The notes: generated from the letters alone by a model not told the origin. Positions 8,167 through 17,342 are shown, counted from the first letter of the stretch. The stretch: 48,490 nucleotides of DNA from JAVZLH01 sp038883475 (GCA_038883475.1 JAVZMA010000011.1:1-48490); one strand, 5' to 3'. Numbers and translations are program-made.

Positions 8167-8745
8167 ATGGGTTTTCAATTAAGAGGTAGAGTCATATTCT
8201 TTGCGACAAACAACATTAACAAGTTCAACGAGGCTCGTAAGGTATTAGCTGAATACAAAATAGCTGTTGGCATGCTGAGAGTTAAGGCTTATGAAATTCA
8301 AAGCGATGACCTAGAAGAAATAGCCAAAGCAAGCGCACAACAAGCTTTCGAAAAATGTCACCTTCCAATAATAGTGGAGGACGCGGGTCTTTTCGTAGAA
8401 GCCTTAAACGGGTTTCCAGGACCCTACGCCTCTTTTGTCTACAAGACAATAGGGAATGAGGGTTTGCTTAAACTTATGGAAAATGTCAAAAATAGACAGG
8501 CAAAGTTTCAGTCTGTCATAGCCTATCTTTCTGCCGAATTAAAATCACCTTTGTGTTTTAAGGGTGAGGTTATGGGGGAGATTACGACGGAGATGCGAAA
8601 GGGGAGTTCAGGCTTTGGTTTCGACCCTATATTTAAGCCGGAAAACAGCGAAAAAACGTTCTCGGAAATGGGCATAGCAGAAAAGAATGTGTTTTCACAT
8701 CGTGCAAAGGCTTTAAGAAAATTTGCAGAATGGTATACGGTTTAA
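8167..8745 (+). CDS. rdgB: XTP/dITP diphosphatase (RdgB/HAM1)
   Basis: House-cleaning nucleotide pyrophosphatase (192 aa) that removes dITP, XTP and ITP. Markers are FATNNINKFNEARKVL, the catalytic EDAGLFVEALNGFPGPYAS, TIGNEGLLKLM, and GFGFDPIFKP followed by FSHRAKAL. The length is normal. ATG 8167 follows a GAGATAAG spacer after bud32, and the gene is probably the last of the kae1 operon. Confidence 0.93.
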   Translation: MGFQLRGRVIFFATNNINKFNEARKVLAEYKIAVGMLRVKAYEIQSDDLEEIAKASAQQAFEKCHLPIIVEDAGLFVEALNGFPGPYASFVYKTIGNEGLLKLMENVKNRQAKFQSVIAYLSAELKSPLCFKGEVMGEITTEMRKGSSGFGFDPIFKPENSEKTFSEMGIAEKNVFSHRAKALRKFAEWYTV

Positions 8746-8820
8746 CTGTTTTAGGCTTTATTTTAGTCTAGAAATGAGGAATTAAATAGTCTGTTGCCCC
8801 AAGTTTATTAGGGGTATATT

Positions 8821-9924
8821 ATGTCGGATAGAGATTACGCTGAGATTTTTGACGCGTTAGCGCATCCTACTCGTATTGGCATATTAAAAACCTTGCAAGA
8901 AGAAAATTTAACCTTTGCAGATTTGAAAAGGAAAATGAGAATAGAAAGTAGTGGGCATCTGCAACATCATTTAAGTAAACTAGGCTATTTAATAAAAACA
9001 GATGAGCATGGAAAATATTGCCTTTCAGAGCATGGGAAAGATGCTTTGTTCGTTGTGCAGACTGTAGAGAGAGAAGCGAAATCAGGCGAGAGTGGTGTTC
9101 ATGTTAATGGCTTTAGGAAAAGAGTTGTCCTAAACAGCATAATTGTTTTGCTTGCAATAACTTCCCTTATAAGCAGCCTATATCTATGGAATTTTGTCGT
9201 TGCACAAGGTCAATATTCTTGTGATGTTGCCAAAGGAAGTCCCTTACGAGAAGATGCTGACCGATTGATGAGCACATTAATTTTTGAAGAATTGATGCCG
9301 GGGCAATCCTTCAATTTCACAGCTATGGTTTTCTCGGAGCTTAACCCCCAAAACGTTTCCTACGCTTGTAGGGACTACGGCACATTCTATGCCCCCACGC
9401 CCATAATTACAGACACTTATTATCGCGTAGGTTTCTTAGGTTTCCGCTTTAACTTAACAGCCGACACACTTTATGCCGCCTATTTCACAGCAAGCGGCCC
9501 AGAAGGAACACCAGTTAAAGAAGTTACCAACCCCTATGGAGCACCTCCTTACAAAACTGAGATCGTTAAACCCTTCACAGAATTTTGCTCAGGTGGCTAT
9601 CCATTTACGTACGAATATCATATACCAGTTGAAGTGTTTGGAAATTACACTTTCCAAATAGTCAATGTTGGAAACGCCACGATTAAAATGCTTTACGAGG
9701 CTTGGACATCAACGGTAACCATGGAAAATAGACCTCTAAAAGGAACTGAGAGCTTTCTGGCTGTTACAACAGTTGGCTCAGAAAGGGTCGTTAGGGTAAT
9801 ATGGCAACCGAAACCCGTTGACACAACATTAACAACAATAGCGATCACTATTTGCTGTTCAACAGTATTAGCAATGCTGGGAATCTATCTAACTAACCGC
9901 AAACTCCACATAAGAAAGGCTTAG
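8821..9924 (+). CDS. Membrane-anchored ArsR-type HTH protein with extracellular domain
   Basis: One-component regulator, 367 aa. Residues 1-85 form an ArsR-like winged helix (FDALAHPTRIGILKTL, GHLQHHLSKLGYL, HGKYCLSEHG). A transmembrane helix follows at about 102-126. Residues 130-335 lie outside the membrane and carry several N-glycosylation sequons (NVS, NFT, NYT) and four cysteines. A second helix at about 337-358 precedes a short basic tail. It is not recognisably enzymatic. It sits alone between rdgB and rps15, with about 75 bases of AT-rich upstream sequence. Its natural reading is a membrane-bound sensor, but the ligand and target are unknown. Confidence 0.7.
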   Translation: MSDRDYAEIFDALAHPTRIGILKTLQEENLTFADLKRKMRIESSGHLQHHLSKLGYLIKTDEHGKYCLSEHGKDALFVVQTVEREAKSGESGVHVNGFRKRVVLNSIIVLLAITSLISSLYLWNFVVAQGQYSCDVAKGSPLREDADRLMSTLIFEELMPGQSFNFTAMVFSELNPQNVSYACRDYGTFYAPTPIITDTYYRVGFLGFRFNLTADTLYAAYFTASGPEGTPVKEVTNPYGAPPYKTEIVKPFTEFCSGGYPFTYEYHIPVEVFGNYTFQIVNVGNATIKMLYEAWTSTVTMENRPLKGTESFLAVTTVGSERVVRVIWQPKPVDTTLTTIAITICCSTVLAMLGIYLTNRKLHIRKA

Positions 9925-10070
9925 ATTAAAGCAAAGGACAAGAACGTATACTTTTCTAAGGATACCTCTAGCCATTGAACAAACAAATAAAGCCTTGCAT
10001 GTAAGCAAGCACTTATGTTCACAAGATTGAAACATTGTAAAAAATTAATATGAATTTTCGACATCGAAGG

Positions 10071-10080
10071 TTTTAAATAT
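10071..10080 (+). promoter_or_regulatory. Archaeal TATA box for rps15
   Basis: TTTTAAATAT lies 40-50 bases before ATG 10120, placing a transcript start near 10105 and leaving a short leader that holds the AAGGTG Shine-Dalgarno (about 10107-10112). Confidence 0.55.
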
Positions 10081-10119
10081 CTGTCTATCTTCGCTCATAC
10101 AGAGTTAAGGTGCCGAAGC

Positions 10120-10560
10120 ATGCCCAAACAGGAAAAGGGAAAATCCCATCCAATAAGACCAGTTAGCAGAAGACCTCCAAGCTGGTGCAAATATCAACCC
10201 GAAGAAGTCGAAGCTTTAGTGGTTAAGCTTGCAAAGGAGGGCCATTCTCCAAGCCGCATAGGGACAATCCTTAGGGATCAGTATGCAATTCCGCTTGTTA
10301 AGCCCATCACCGGGAAAACAATTACGCAGATACTAAGAGAAGCTGGGCTTGCGCCTCCAATTCCTGAAGACCTTGGGGAACTGCTTAAAAAAGCTGAAAG
10401 GCTGGCTGTGCACCTCGAGAGGAATAAGAAGGACTTGCATAACAAGAGGGCGCTTCAGCTTATAGAAGCGAAAATTCACAAGCTTTCAAGGTATTATAAG
10501 CGTGAGGGTGTGTTGCCGCCGAACTGGAAATACGAGCCGAAAATAGCTTCATTAGCCTAA
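10120..10560 (+). CDS. rps15: 30S ribosomal protein S15 (uS15, archaeal/eukaryotic type)
   Basis: Small-subunit ribosomal protein of 146 aa, including the archaeal N-terminal extension (RPPSWCKY) and helices 1-3 of the S15 core, ending in the family's NKRALQLIEAKIHKLSRYYKREGVLPPNWKY. The helix that binds 16S rRNA is intact. The gene has its own TATA box and precedes a RecJ-like gene, with an independent TATA box between them. The start is fixed by the AAGGTG ribosome-binding site. Confidence 0.96.
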   Translation: MPKQEKGKSHPIRPVSRRPPSWCKYQPEEVEALVVKLAKEGHSPSRIGTILRDQYAIPLVKPITGKTITQILREAGLAPPIPEDLGELLKKAERLAVHLERNKKDLHNKRALQLIEAKIHKLSRYYKREGVLPPNWKYEPKIASLA

Positions 10561-10590
10561 CAATTTTGTTTGAGGAACTATTTTAAAATG

Positions 10591-10600
10591 CTTTAAATAA
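10591..10600 (+). promoter_or_regulatory. TATA box before the RecJ-like gene
   Basis: CTTTAAATAA lies 22-31 bases before GTG 10622 (31-40 before ATG 10631). That spacing fits a leaderless mRNA starting at or just before the start codon. Confidence 0.5.
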
Positions 10601-10621
10601 CATTAGTTTCTAAGCCTTAAT

Positions 10622-12100
10622 GTGGTTTCAATGGCTCTGGATGAAAACCAGATTAGAGGCTTTATGGACGCGGCTGAAAAGGCAGCAAAGGTTATCTCAG
10701 AAATTGTTAAAGAAGACGGATCAATTCATGTCTTTTCCCATTTGGATGCTGATGGGGTTGCGGCGGCTGGAATTATTGGAAAGGCGTTGTCAAGGCTTGA
10801 CGCGAAGTTTCGAATAAGAATAACTCAATGGATTGACGAGAAAATTGTAGGGGAAATAGTTTCAGAAAAGCCAAATCTTGTGATTTTGTCGGATTTTGGA
10901 AGCGGCTACCTTAACATGTTAACCGAGAAAGTTGAAGACTTCAAAATCGTGATTTTAGATCATCACCAAATCATCGGCAAGGAATCAGCGAGTTTTGTGC
11001 ATGTAAACCCTCATTTGTATGGAATCGACGGAGCGCGGGACTTAAGTGGTTCTGGAGTTGCTTATTTTGTGGCTAAGGCTCTGGATAAGGTTAATGTTGA
11101 TTTGGCGCCCATAGCTGTTGTTGGCGCATTAGGGGATATGCAGGACAAATATGACCAGCGTAAACTCAGCGGATTAAACGAGAGAATAGTTGAAGACGCG
11201 TTAAACGCTGGTTTGCTCACAATCGAGAAAGATTTAATATTTTTTGGTAGAGAAACCCGCCCAATCCACAAAACTTTGGCTTCCACAACAAACCCTTTTA
11301 TTCCAGGCATAAGCGGCGAAGAAGACAAAAGCCTAGCTTTCCTGGTAAGTTTAGACATAAAGCCAAAGTATGGGGAGAAATGGCGAGCATTAAGAGATCT
11401 CTCCGACGAAGAAAAGAAAAGGCTATGCTCAGCCCTCGCCGAATACCTGCTGTCGAAGGGTTTACATTATGAAGTTACAAATCTCATCGGGCATGTTTAC
11501 ATTTTAACGCGAGAAGAACCTTGGACTCCCCTACGGGACGCGAGAGAATTTGCGGTTTTGCTGAATGCAACTGGACGTATGGACAAGCCAAGCTTAGGCG
11601 TTGCCATATGCATGGGCGACAGAGGTTCAGTTCTCGAGGAAGCGGGCAAAGTTTTAGAGGAGTACAGAGGAACAATAAACAGGTATCTTGGGTGGGTTAT
11701 GGAAAAACCCGAAAGAATGAAGGAGTTGGAGAACATACATGTCGTCTACGGCGAAAACTTCATAGACGACAAGATAATAGGAGCAGTGTCATCCGTACTG
11801 TTAACAAGCCTCCCAAACCCCGAGAAACCCTTAATTGCATACGCAAATGTTGAGGAAGAAGGCATAGCAAAGATCTCTGCGAGAGCCGTAGATACCGCAG
11901 TAAATAATGGGGTAAATCTAGGAGAAATCATGCGTATTGCCGCTGAAAGATGCGGAGGAAACGGCGGTGGGCATGATGTTGCTGCGGGAGCGCAGATTCC
12001 AATAGAGAAGGTTGACGAGTTCATAGAGATCGTTAATGATTTGGTTGGCGGATGTTTAAGAGGCTTGAAAATTGGAAGCGGAAATAATATTAACTTATAG
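10622..12100 (+). CDS. DHH/DHHA1 single-stranded-DNA exonuclease, RecJ-like (GAN type)
   Basis: About 490 aa. The N-terminal DHH domain has FSHLDADGVAAAG, ILSDFGSG, VILDHHQIIG (the DHH) and GALGDMQDK metal ligands. The C-terminal DHHA1 domain ends with GGNGGGHDVAAGAQIP. Archaeal proteins of this build act as RecJ-like 5'-3' exonucleases associated with GINS and the CMG replicative helicase; whether this one binds GINS is inferred from the family. GTG 10622 and ATG 10631 are both possible starts. The 3' end overlaps pcc1 by 29 bases, a gene order between rps15 and rps3ae recognised in other archaea. Confidence 0.88.
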   Translation: MVSMALDENQIRGFMDAAEKAAKVISEIVKEDGSIHVFSHLDADGVAAAGIIGKALSRLDAKFRIRITQWIDEKIVGEIVSEKPNLVILSDFGSGYLNMLTEKVEDFKIVILDHHQIIGKESASFVHVNPHLYGIDGARDLSGSGVAYFVAKALDKVNVDLAPIAVVGALGDMQDKYDQRKLSGLNERIVEDALNAGLLTIEKDLIFFGRETRPIHKTLASTTNPFIPGISGEEDKSLAFLVSLDIKPKYGEKWRALRDLSDEEKKRLCSALAEYLLSKGLHYEVTNLIGHVYILTREEPWTPLRDAREFAVLLNATGRMDKPSLGVAICMGDRGSVLEEAGKVLEEYRGTINRYLGWVMEKPERMKELENIHVVYGENFIDDKIIGAVSSVLLTSLPNPEKPLIAYANVEEEGIAKISARAVDTAVNNGVNLGEIMRIAAERCGGNGGGHDVAAGAQIPIEKVDEFIEIVNDLVGGCLRGLKIGSGNNINL

Positions 12101-12341
12101 CAATGCCAAAACTGCTGAAGCTATAGCCAAAGCAGTTTCGCCTGACAACTTCAAAACGCCAAGCGACCTTTTTATTAAGACCGTTAAAAGAGGGCAGAAA
12201 GTTCTAACTAAGGTTAGATGCGATGGGAAAATGGCAACATTCATTGCTACAATTGACGATTTTCTTTTTTGCGTTTCAATAGCGGAAAAAGCTCTCCAAG
12301 CAACAAAATTTTTGAATGAGAGAAATGAGGGAAGAAGTTGA
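12072..12341 (+). CDS. pcc1: KEOPS complex subunit Pcc1
   Basis: Dimerisation subunit of the KEOPS tRNA-t6A complex, 89 aa. The Pcc1 pattern is clear: hydrophobic strand EIILTYSNAKTAEAIAKAVSPDN, a KTPSDLFIKT turn and a second alpha-beta unit, RCDGKMATFIATIDDFLFCVSIAEKAL. It starts at TTG 12072, inside the 3' end of the RecJ-like gene, so translation is coupled. Kae1 and Bud32 are about 4-5 kb upstream in a separate operon. Confidence 0.85.
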   Translation: MEAEIILTYSNAKTAEAIAKAVSPDNFKTPSDLFIKTVKRGQKVLTKVRCDGKMATFIATIDDFLFCVSIAEKALQATKFLNERNEGRS

Positions 12342-12427
12342 TCTTATCGCAAGGTTAAATAGACATTCAAGTTTAAGGTTTTAGAGATTGAAAGTAATTT
12401 CGTTAAAATGTAGACAATGTGAGAAAG

Positions 12428-13726
12428 ATGTTGGATATAAAACTCATTCGCGAGAATCCAGGACTAGTAAGGAACAATTTGATGAAGAGACAAGACCCTG
12501 AAAACATAAGAATGCTTGATGAGCTAATGCACTATGACGGGAAATGGCGGCAATTATTAACGAAACTAAACGAGTTGCGGCATGAAAGAAAACTGTTGAC
12601 GATGAAGATTGCAACTTTAAGAAAAGAAGGAAAAGACGCCAGCCGAGAGCTTTCAAAGGCTAAGGACATTGACATGGAAATAACAACGTTGGAGAGTCAA
12701 GTGGATGAGTGCAAGGAGAAAGTAAACTACTACCTTATGCGACTTCCAAACCTTTTACACGAATCCGTCCCCTTAGGCAAGGATGAAAACGATAACCTTC
12801 CAATAAAAACATGGGGTGAAAAACCCAAATTTACTTTCCCAGCTAAAGACCACATAACTCTAGCCCTAAACTTAGACATAATGGACATTGAGAGAGCTGG
12901 GAAAGTTGCGGGAGCCAGATTCTTTTATCTAAAGAAGGAAGGCGTTCTATTGGATATGGCTTTGATGAACTTCGCCTTGGAAGAAATGGTTAAAAAGGGA
13001 TACATCCCCATAGAGCCTCCATTCTTGATGAGGCGAAAACCTTACGAGGGCGTAACGGCTTTAAGTGATTTTGAAGATGTCTTGTACAAAATAGAAAGCG
13101 AAGATCTTTACCTGATTGCAACTTCTGAACACCCAATGGCTGCAATGTTCATGGATGAAGTATTAAAAGCGGAAGATTTACCACTCAAACTTGTTGGAGT
13201 AAGCTCATGCTTTAGGAAGGAGGCAGGAGCGCATGGCAAAGACACACGCGGCATCTTCAGAACCCACCAGTTCAACAAAATTGAACAGTTCATTTTCTGC
13301 AAACCAGAGGATTCATGGGAGATGCACGAGGAACTTTTACAAAACGCCGAGGAACTTGTTCAAAAACTCGGTCTCCCATATCGCGTCGTGAACGTTTGCA
13401 CAGGCGATATAGGGATTGTCGCCGCTAAAAAATATGACATAGAGGCTTGGATGCCAGCGCAAAACACGTATAGAGAAATAATTTCATGCAGCAACTGCAC
13501 AGACTACCAAGCTAGAAGGCTAAATATAAAGTACAGGGAAAAAGAGGGTGAACCGCCAAAAGGTTTTGTACACACATTAAATTCGACAGCTTTAGCCACC
13601 GGCAGAACCATTGTGGCAATACTGGAAAACTATCAGCAAGAAGACGATTCTGTTGTTATTCCAGAAGTCTTGAGAAAATACATGGGCGGCATCGATAAAA
13701 TAGAACCGAAAAGTAAAAACCTTTAA
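12428..13726 (+). CDS. serS: Seryl-tRNA synthetase
   Basis: Class II aminoacyl-tRNA synthetase charging tRNA-Ser, 432 aa, of the ordinary (not methanogen-type) form. The N-terminal antiparallel coiled coil runs to about residue 110. The catalytic core has motif 2 (FRKEAGAHGKDTRGIFRTHQF), the ISCSNCTDYQARR segment and motif 3 (LNSTALATGRTIVAILENYQ). I chose ATG 12428, giving MLDIKLIRENP as in relatives; GTG 12419 would add three residues. It precedes rps3ae with a 42-base gap. The tRNA-Ser(GCT) gene lies at 42.7 kb. Confidence 0.96.
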   Translation: MLDIKLIRENPGLVRNNLMKRQDPENIRMLDELMHYDGKWRQLLTKLNELRHERKLLTMKIATLRKEGKDASRELSKAKDIDMEITTLESQVDECKEKVNYYLMRLPNLLHESVPLGKDENDNLPIKTWGEKPKFTFPAKDHITLALNLDIMDIERAGKVAGARFFYLKKEGVLLDMALMNFALEEMVKKGYIPIEPPFLMRRKPYEGVTALSDFEDVLYKIESEDLYLIATSEHPMAAMFMDEVLKAEDLPLKLVGVSSCFRKEAGAHGKDTRGIFRTHQFNKIEQFIFCKPEDSWEMHEELLQNAEELVQKLGLPYRVVNVCTGDIGIVAAKKYDIEAWMPAQNTYREIISCSNCTDYQARRLNIKYREKEGEPPKGFVHTLNSTALATGRTIVAILENYQQEDDSVVIPEVLRKYMGGIDKIEPKSKNL

Positions 13727-13768
13727 TACTTGACATAACTTTTCAGCTACAATGTTCGGAGGATAAAC

Positions 13769-14386
13769 TTGTCTTCAAAAACAAGGCGTGTAAAAGATAA
13801 ATGGCGCAGCAAGTCATGGTACATGGTGCTGGCTCCACCCTACTTTGGAAACGTAGAGTTAGGCGCTGTGCCAGCCGATGAACCGGAAAAACTTATCGGA
13901 AGAGTTATCGACTCGACGCTCTATGACATCACAAACGACTTCGCTCACCAATATTTGAAGATGTATTTTCAAATAATAGAGGTTGATGGCAAAAACGCCC
14001 GAACAATCTTTAAGGGACACGAATATTCACGTGATTATTTGCGAAGCCTCGTCAGGAGAAGAACAACAAAAGTTGATGGACTTTTCCAAATAACAACCAA
14101 GGACGGATACAAACTTCAAGTGGCAGTGTGCGCCTTCACACTTTCAAGAATAAGAACTTCGCAGGAAAAGGCCATACGCGCTATAATGGAGAAAATCATC
14201 AAAGAAAAGGCTTCAGCGCTCACATTGGATCAATTTGCACAGGAGATGGTTCTTGGAAAAATCGCCTCAGACATATACAACGAAGCGAAAAAAATAGCGC
14301 CTTTGCGCCATGTGGGTGTTAGAAAATCTAAACTTTTAACTCAACTGGCGCAGTTGCAGTTGCAAAAAGCTGAAACTGCATCTTAA
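13769..14386 (+). CDS. rps3ae: 30S ribosomal protein S3Ae (eS1)
   Basis: Archaeal and eukaryotic small-subunit protein, 205 aa. It begins SSKTRRVKDKWRSKSWYMVLAPPYF, followed by DITNDFAHQYLKMYFQI and DYLRSLVRRRTTKVD, all family blocks. The start is TTG 13769, supported by GGAGGATAAAC just upstream. The stop codon shares TTAA with the stop of the convergent korC gene (14383-14386), so the two transcription units meet with no spacer. Confidence 0.95.
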   Translation: MSSKTRRVKDKWRSKSWYMVLAPPYFGNVELGAVPADEPEKLIGRVIDSTLYDITNDFAHQYLKMYFQIIEVDGKNARTIFKGHEYSRDYLRSLVRRRTTKVDGLFQITTKDGYKLQVAVCAFTLSRIRTSQEKAIRAIMEKIIKEKASALTLDQFAQEMVLGKIASDIYNEAKKIAPLRHVGVRKSKLLTQLAQLQLQKAETAS

Positions 14387-14928
14387 CTTTCAAGGAGACT
14401 TTTTCCGTATTCGTACCCTTTTTCAAAAGCGGCAATATTTATTTCCTCAGTTCCTTTTGGCACATTCGCCCTAATAGATTTTTTAACGGCTTCTTTGTCT
14501 AATATGCTTGTGACAGCAACAAAAGCGCCTAACATAACAATGTTTGCAACAATTCTTTTCCCCATTTCTTCGGCAATTTTTGTCGCTGGAACTCTAAAAA
14601 CCTTAACGCCTTTTAAATTCTTCTCGTTTGGCACCATGTCTGGATCGATAATTATTATCCCTCCAGTTTTGACACTTCCAGCATATTCGTTATACGCGTG
14701 CTGAGACATGGCTACTAAAACGTCTGGGGAGACAACCTTTGGAAAGTCAATGTCGTCATCCGATATAATGACCTCTGACTTGCATGCGCCGCCTCTTGAT
14801 TCTGGACCGTAACTTTGTGTTTGAACAGCGTTTTTCCCGCTGTGGAGGCAAGCTGCAGCCGCAACGATTATTCCAGATTTAATTATGCCTTGCCCACCGA
14901 AGCCAGCAAACCTTATCTCGAGCCGCAT
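14383..14928 (-). CDS. korC: 2-oxoacid:ferredoxin oxidoreductase, gamma subunit
   Basis: Gamma subunit (181 aa) of the CoA-dependent 2-oxoacid oxidoreductase that reduces ferredoxin. The family opening RFAGFGGQGIIKSGIIVA, the SYGPESRGGACKSEVIIS core and the C-terminal NVPKGTEEINIAAFEKGYEYG are all present. The gene is last in the delta-alpha-beta-gamma operon, six bases after korB. The order matches archaeal 2-oxoglutarate-type complexes, but the substrate cannot be settled from sequence alone. Confidence 0.9.
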   Translation of the reverse strand: MRLEIRFAGFGGQGIIKSGIIVAAAACLHSGKNAVQTQSYGPESRGGACKSEVIISDDDIDFPKVVSPDVLVAMSQHAYNEYAGSVKTGGIIIIDPDMVPNEKNLKGVKVFRVPATKIAEEMGKRIVANIVMLGAFVAVTSILDKEAVKKSIRANVPKGTEEINIAAFEKGYEYGKSLLES

Positions 14929-14934
14929 TGGCCG

Positions 14935-15771
14935 TCACTCCGCCATTTCTTCACTGATTTTGGCTATTTTGCCCAGAAGCAGTCTTTCATAAGTCACTTT
15001 TTCCATGTTGACAAATTCGCCTACGACTATCTTCTCGGGCGTGATTTCAGCTTTCGCTGGGTCAGAAAAGTTTTCCACCACCGACGCTTTTTCAAACCAC
15101 TTCATCATTTCAAGACCGGAGCGCATTCTGTTGTGTCGACCAAAGATTTCTGGGCAAGGAGAGACCACTTCAATGAAGCAGAAGCCTTCTTTTTGCAAAA
15201 TCTTTTTGATTGATTGCGTTAGCTGTCGTACGTGCAGTGTTGTCCACCTTGCCACGTATGTGGCTCCGGATGCTGTTGCTAAATGGACTAGGTTAAATGG
15301 GTGCTCAATGTTTCCATAGGGGGTTGTGGCTGTTGAGGCTTCAAGCGGTGTTGTTGGTCCTTGTTGCCCTCCTGTCATTCCGTAGTTGAAGTTGTTTGCG
15401 CATATCACCTTAATTCCTATGTTCCTACGGGCTGCGTGTATGAAGTGGTTGCCTCCTATTGCGAAAAGGTCACCGTCACCACTTATGACCACCACTTCTA
15501 ACTTTGGATTTGCTAACTTCACTCCTGTTGCGAAGGCTATGGGGCGTCCATGTGTAGTGTGGAAGGAGTCTACGTTTGTATATCCCGCTATGCGACCAAT
15601 GCAGCCTATGCCCGACACAACAACAAGTTTGTCGAGGTTAATTTGCATTTCATTTAAGGCATGAACGAAACAGTTCAGTATTATTCCATTTCCGCATCCA
15701 GAACACCATATGTGGGGCATTGTTGCAGTTCTTAAATACTTCGAAAGAGGATGCGCGGTTTCTTCCATCAT
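14935..15771 (-). CDS. korB: 2-oxoacid:ferredoxin oxidoreductase, beta (TPP-binding) subunit
   Basis: Thiamine-diphosphate subunit, 278 aa. It shows WCSGCGNGIILNCFVHAL, the GIGCIGRIAGYTNVDSFHTTHGRPIAFATGVK segment, and the TPP/Mg motif GDGDLFAIGGNH followed by NNFNYGMTGGQ. ATG 15769-15771 overlaps the korA stop by four bases (ATGA), indicating translational coupling. No ferredoxin cysteines are present here; that role belongs to the delta subunit. Confidence 0.95.
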   Translation of the reverse strand: MMEETAHPLSKYLRTATMPHIWCSGCGNGIILNCFVHALNEMQINLDKLVVVSGIGCIGRIAGYTNVDSFHTTHGRPIAFATGVKLANPKLEVVVISGDGDLFAIGGNHFIHAARRNIGIKVICANNFNYGMTGGQQGPTTPLEASTATTPYGNIEHPFNLVHLATASGATYVARWTTLHVRQLTQSIKKILQKEGFCFIEVVSPCPEIFGRHNRMRSGLEMMKWFEKASVVENFSDPAKAEITPEKIVVGEFVNMEKVTYERLLLGKIAKISEEMAE

Positions 15772-16931
15772 TGACTGTTCCTCCTTATTGCTTCAAAGAT
15801 TTCCATGGGAGTATGTGGTTCCTCCCCTAGCTTTGGAAGGAAAACGACGCTTACACTTTTTGCTGCCCTTTCAACTTCCCTAACCATTTGTCCACAGTTC
15901 ATTTCAGGGACAATTATCATGTTGGCTTGCTCTGCAATTTTTGCCACATGGTTTTCTGGGAACGGCCACAATGTGATTAAGCGTAAAAGCCCAGCTTTTA
16001 TTCCGTTTTCTCTGGCTTTTCTAACCGCGTTTAATGCTGCTCTGGCAACAATTCCATAAGCAATAACGACTATGTCGGCATCTTCCAGCATAACCCCTTC
16101 AACCTTTATTATTTTGTCCGCGTTTTTCCGTATTTTATCGCATAACCTCCGAACAAGCTTTGTCTGAACTTCAGAGCTTTGAGTTTGCGGGTAGCCATGT
16201 TCGTCATGTGTTAAGCCAGTGGCGTGAAATCGGAATCCTTCGCCGAAACAAGCCATTGGCGGAACCAAGTCGTCATCCGGCATAAACGGCAAATACTTTT
16301 CTGGAGGAACATTTGGCTTTTTACGGTTAATTACTCTTATTGTTTCCGGCGTTGGAATCGTAACTTTCCCCCACATGTGAGCGACAACCTCATCTGCCAG
16401 CAAAATTGTTGGAACCCTATAAGTTTCAGATAAGTTAAAAGCCTCAACTGTGAGGTCAAACATTTCTTGAACATAGGAAGGAGTTAACGCTATAATCTCG
16501 TAGTCTCCATGAGAACCCCACTTCGCCTGCATAACATCTTGTTGCCCCGGCATTGTGGGTTGTCCGGTACTTGGACCGCCACGCATCACGTTCACGATTA
16601 CGCATGGCGCTTCTGTCATGGCAGCTAACCCTATATTTTCTTGCATGAGACTAAAGCCTGGTCCAGAAGTCGCCGTCATAGCCTTTAACCCAGCATATGA
16701 GGCTCCAATCACCGCCGCCATGGAGGCAATTTCATCTTCCATTTGAATGTAGATTCCGCCAATTTGCGGCATTCTCAAAGCCATGTGCTCAGCAATTTCT
16801 GTTGCAGGCGTGATGGGGTAACCTGCAAAAAACCTGCAGCCCGCGGCTATTGCGCCTTCGGCGCATGCGATATCACCACTCATGAAATGCACGCCTGATG
16901 ATACCACCGATTTTTTTGTCATGTTTAACAT
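15768..16931 (-). CDS. korA: 2-oxoacid:ferredoxin oxidoreductase, alpha subunit
   Basis: Alpha subunit, 387 aa, with the pyrimidine-binding FFAGYPITPATEIAEHM, QMEDEIASMAAVIGASYAGLKAMTATSGPGFSLM and the RGGPSTGQPTMPGQQD region. It overlaps the ferredoxin-like delta gene by seven bases. The start is ATG 16929-16931; ATG 16922 is also in frame. The length and the separate gamma subunit fit a KGOR/VOR-type heterotetramer, not a fused pyruvate:ferredoxin oxidoreductase. Confidence 0.95.
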   Translation of the reverse strand: MLNMTKKSVVSSGVHFMSGDIACAEGAIAAGCRFFAGYPITPATEIAEHMALRMPQIGGIYIQMEDEIASMAAVIGASYAGLKAMTATSGPGFSLMQENIGLAAMTEAPCVIVNVMRGGPSTGQPTMPGQQDVMQAKWGSHGDYEIIALTPSYVQEMFDLTVEAFNLSETYRVPTILLADEVVAHMWGKVTIPTPETIRVINRKKPNVPPEKYLPFMPDDDLVPPMACFGEGFRFHATGLTHDEHGYPQTQSSEVQTKLVRRLCDKIRKNADKIIKVEGVMLEDADIVVIAYGIVARAALNAVRKARENGIKAGLLRLITLWPFPENHVAKIAEQANMIIVPEMNCGQMVREVERAAKSVSVVFLPKLGEEPHTPMEIFEAIRRNSQ

Positions 16932-17200
16932 CCATCCTTACCTTGTTTTTTAACAACAAATATGGCGAAGTCTGGGCAAATTGCTGTGCATAAACCGCAT
17001 AGAATGCATCTGTCTTCATCGACAACACGGGGAGGATGAACTCCCATGGCGTTTATTTCCTCCGACTCTTCCAGAACTTTTTTAGGACAGTAATAAATGC
17101 AGAAGCCACATCCTTTACAATGATCCTTTATTATGTGAATCTCAGCCTTTGGACGCTTTGCCTTTTCAGCATCCAGCGGCGTTTGACAAAGTTTCTCCAA
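16925..17200 (-). CDS. korD: 2-oxoacid:ferredoxin oxidoreductase, delta (2x[4Fe-4S]) subunit
   Basis: Ferredoxin-like subunit of 91 aa with two cluster motifs: CKGCGFCIYYCP (residues about 28-39) and CILCGLCTAICP (about 68-79). It passes electrons from the TPP site to external ferredoxin. It is the first gene of the operon. The start is TTG 17198-17200, with GAGGGT about six bases upstream; the only nearby ATG is out of frame and meets a stop after three codons. Confidence 0.93.
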   Translation of the reverse strand: MEKLCQTPLDAEKAKRPKAEIHIIKDHCKGCGFCIYYCPKKVLEESEEINAMGVHPPRVVDEDRCILCGLCTAICPDFAIFVVKKQGKDGC

Positions 17201-17342
17201 GTTTAGACCCTCATACTAGTGGGAGTGGAGCCCCAGCATATAAAAGTTTACAAATGTAAAGGTTTTTTCCATGTTGCCCCATGCATACCCAAGTATGCTT
17301 TATAGGTTGATTACAACAAAAAATTGAGAGGAGAAATTGAAA

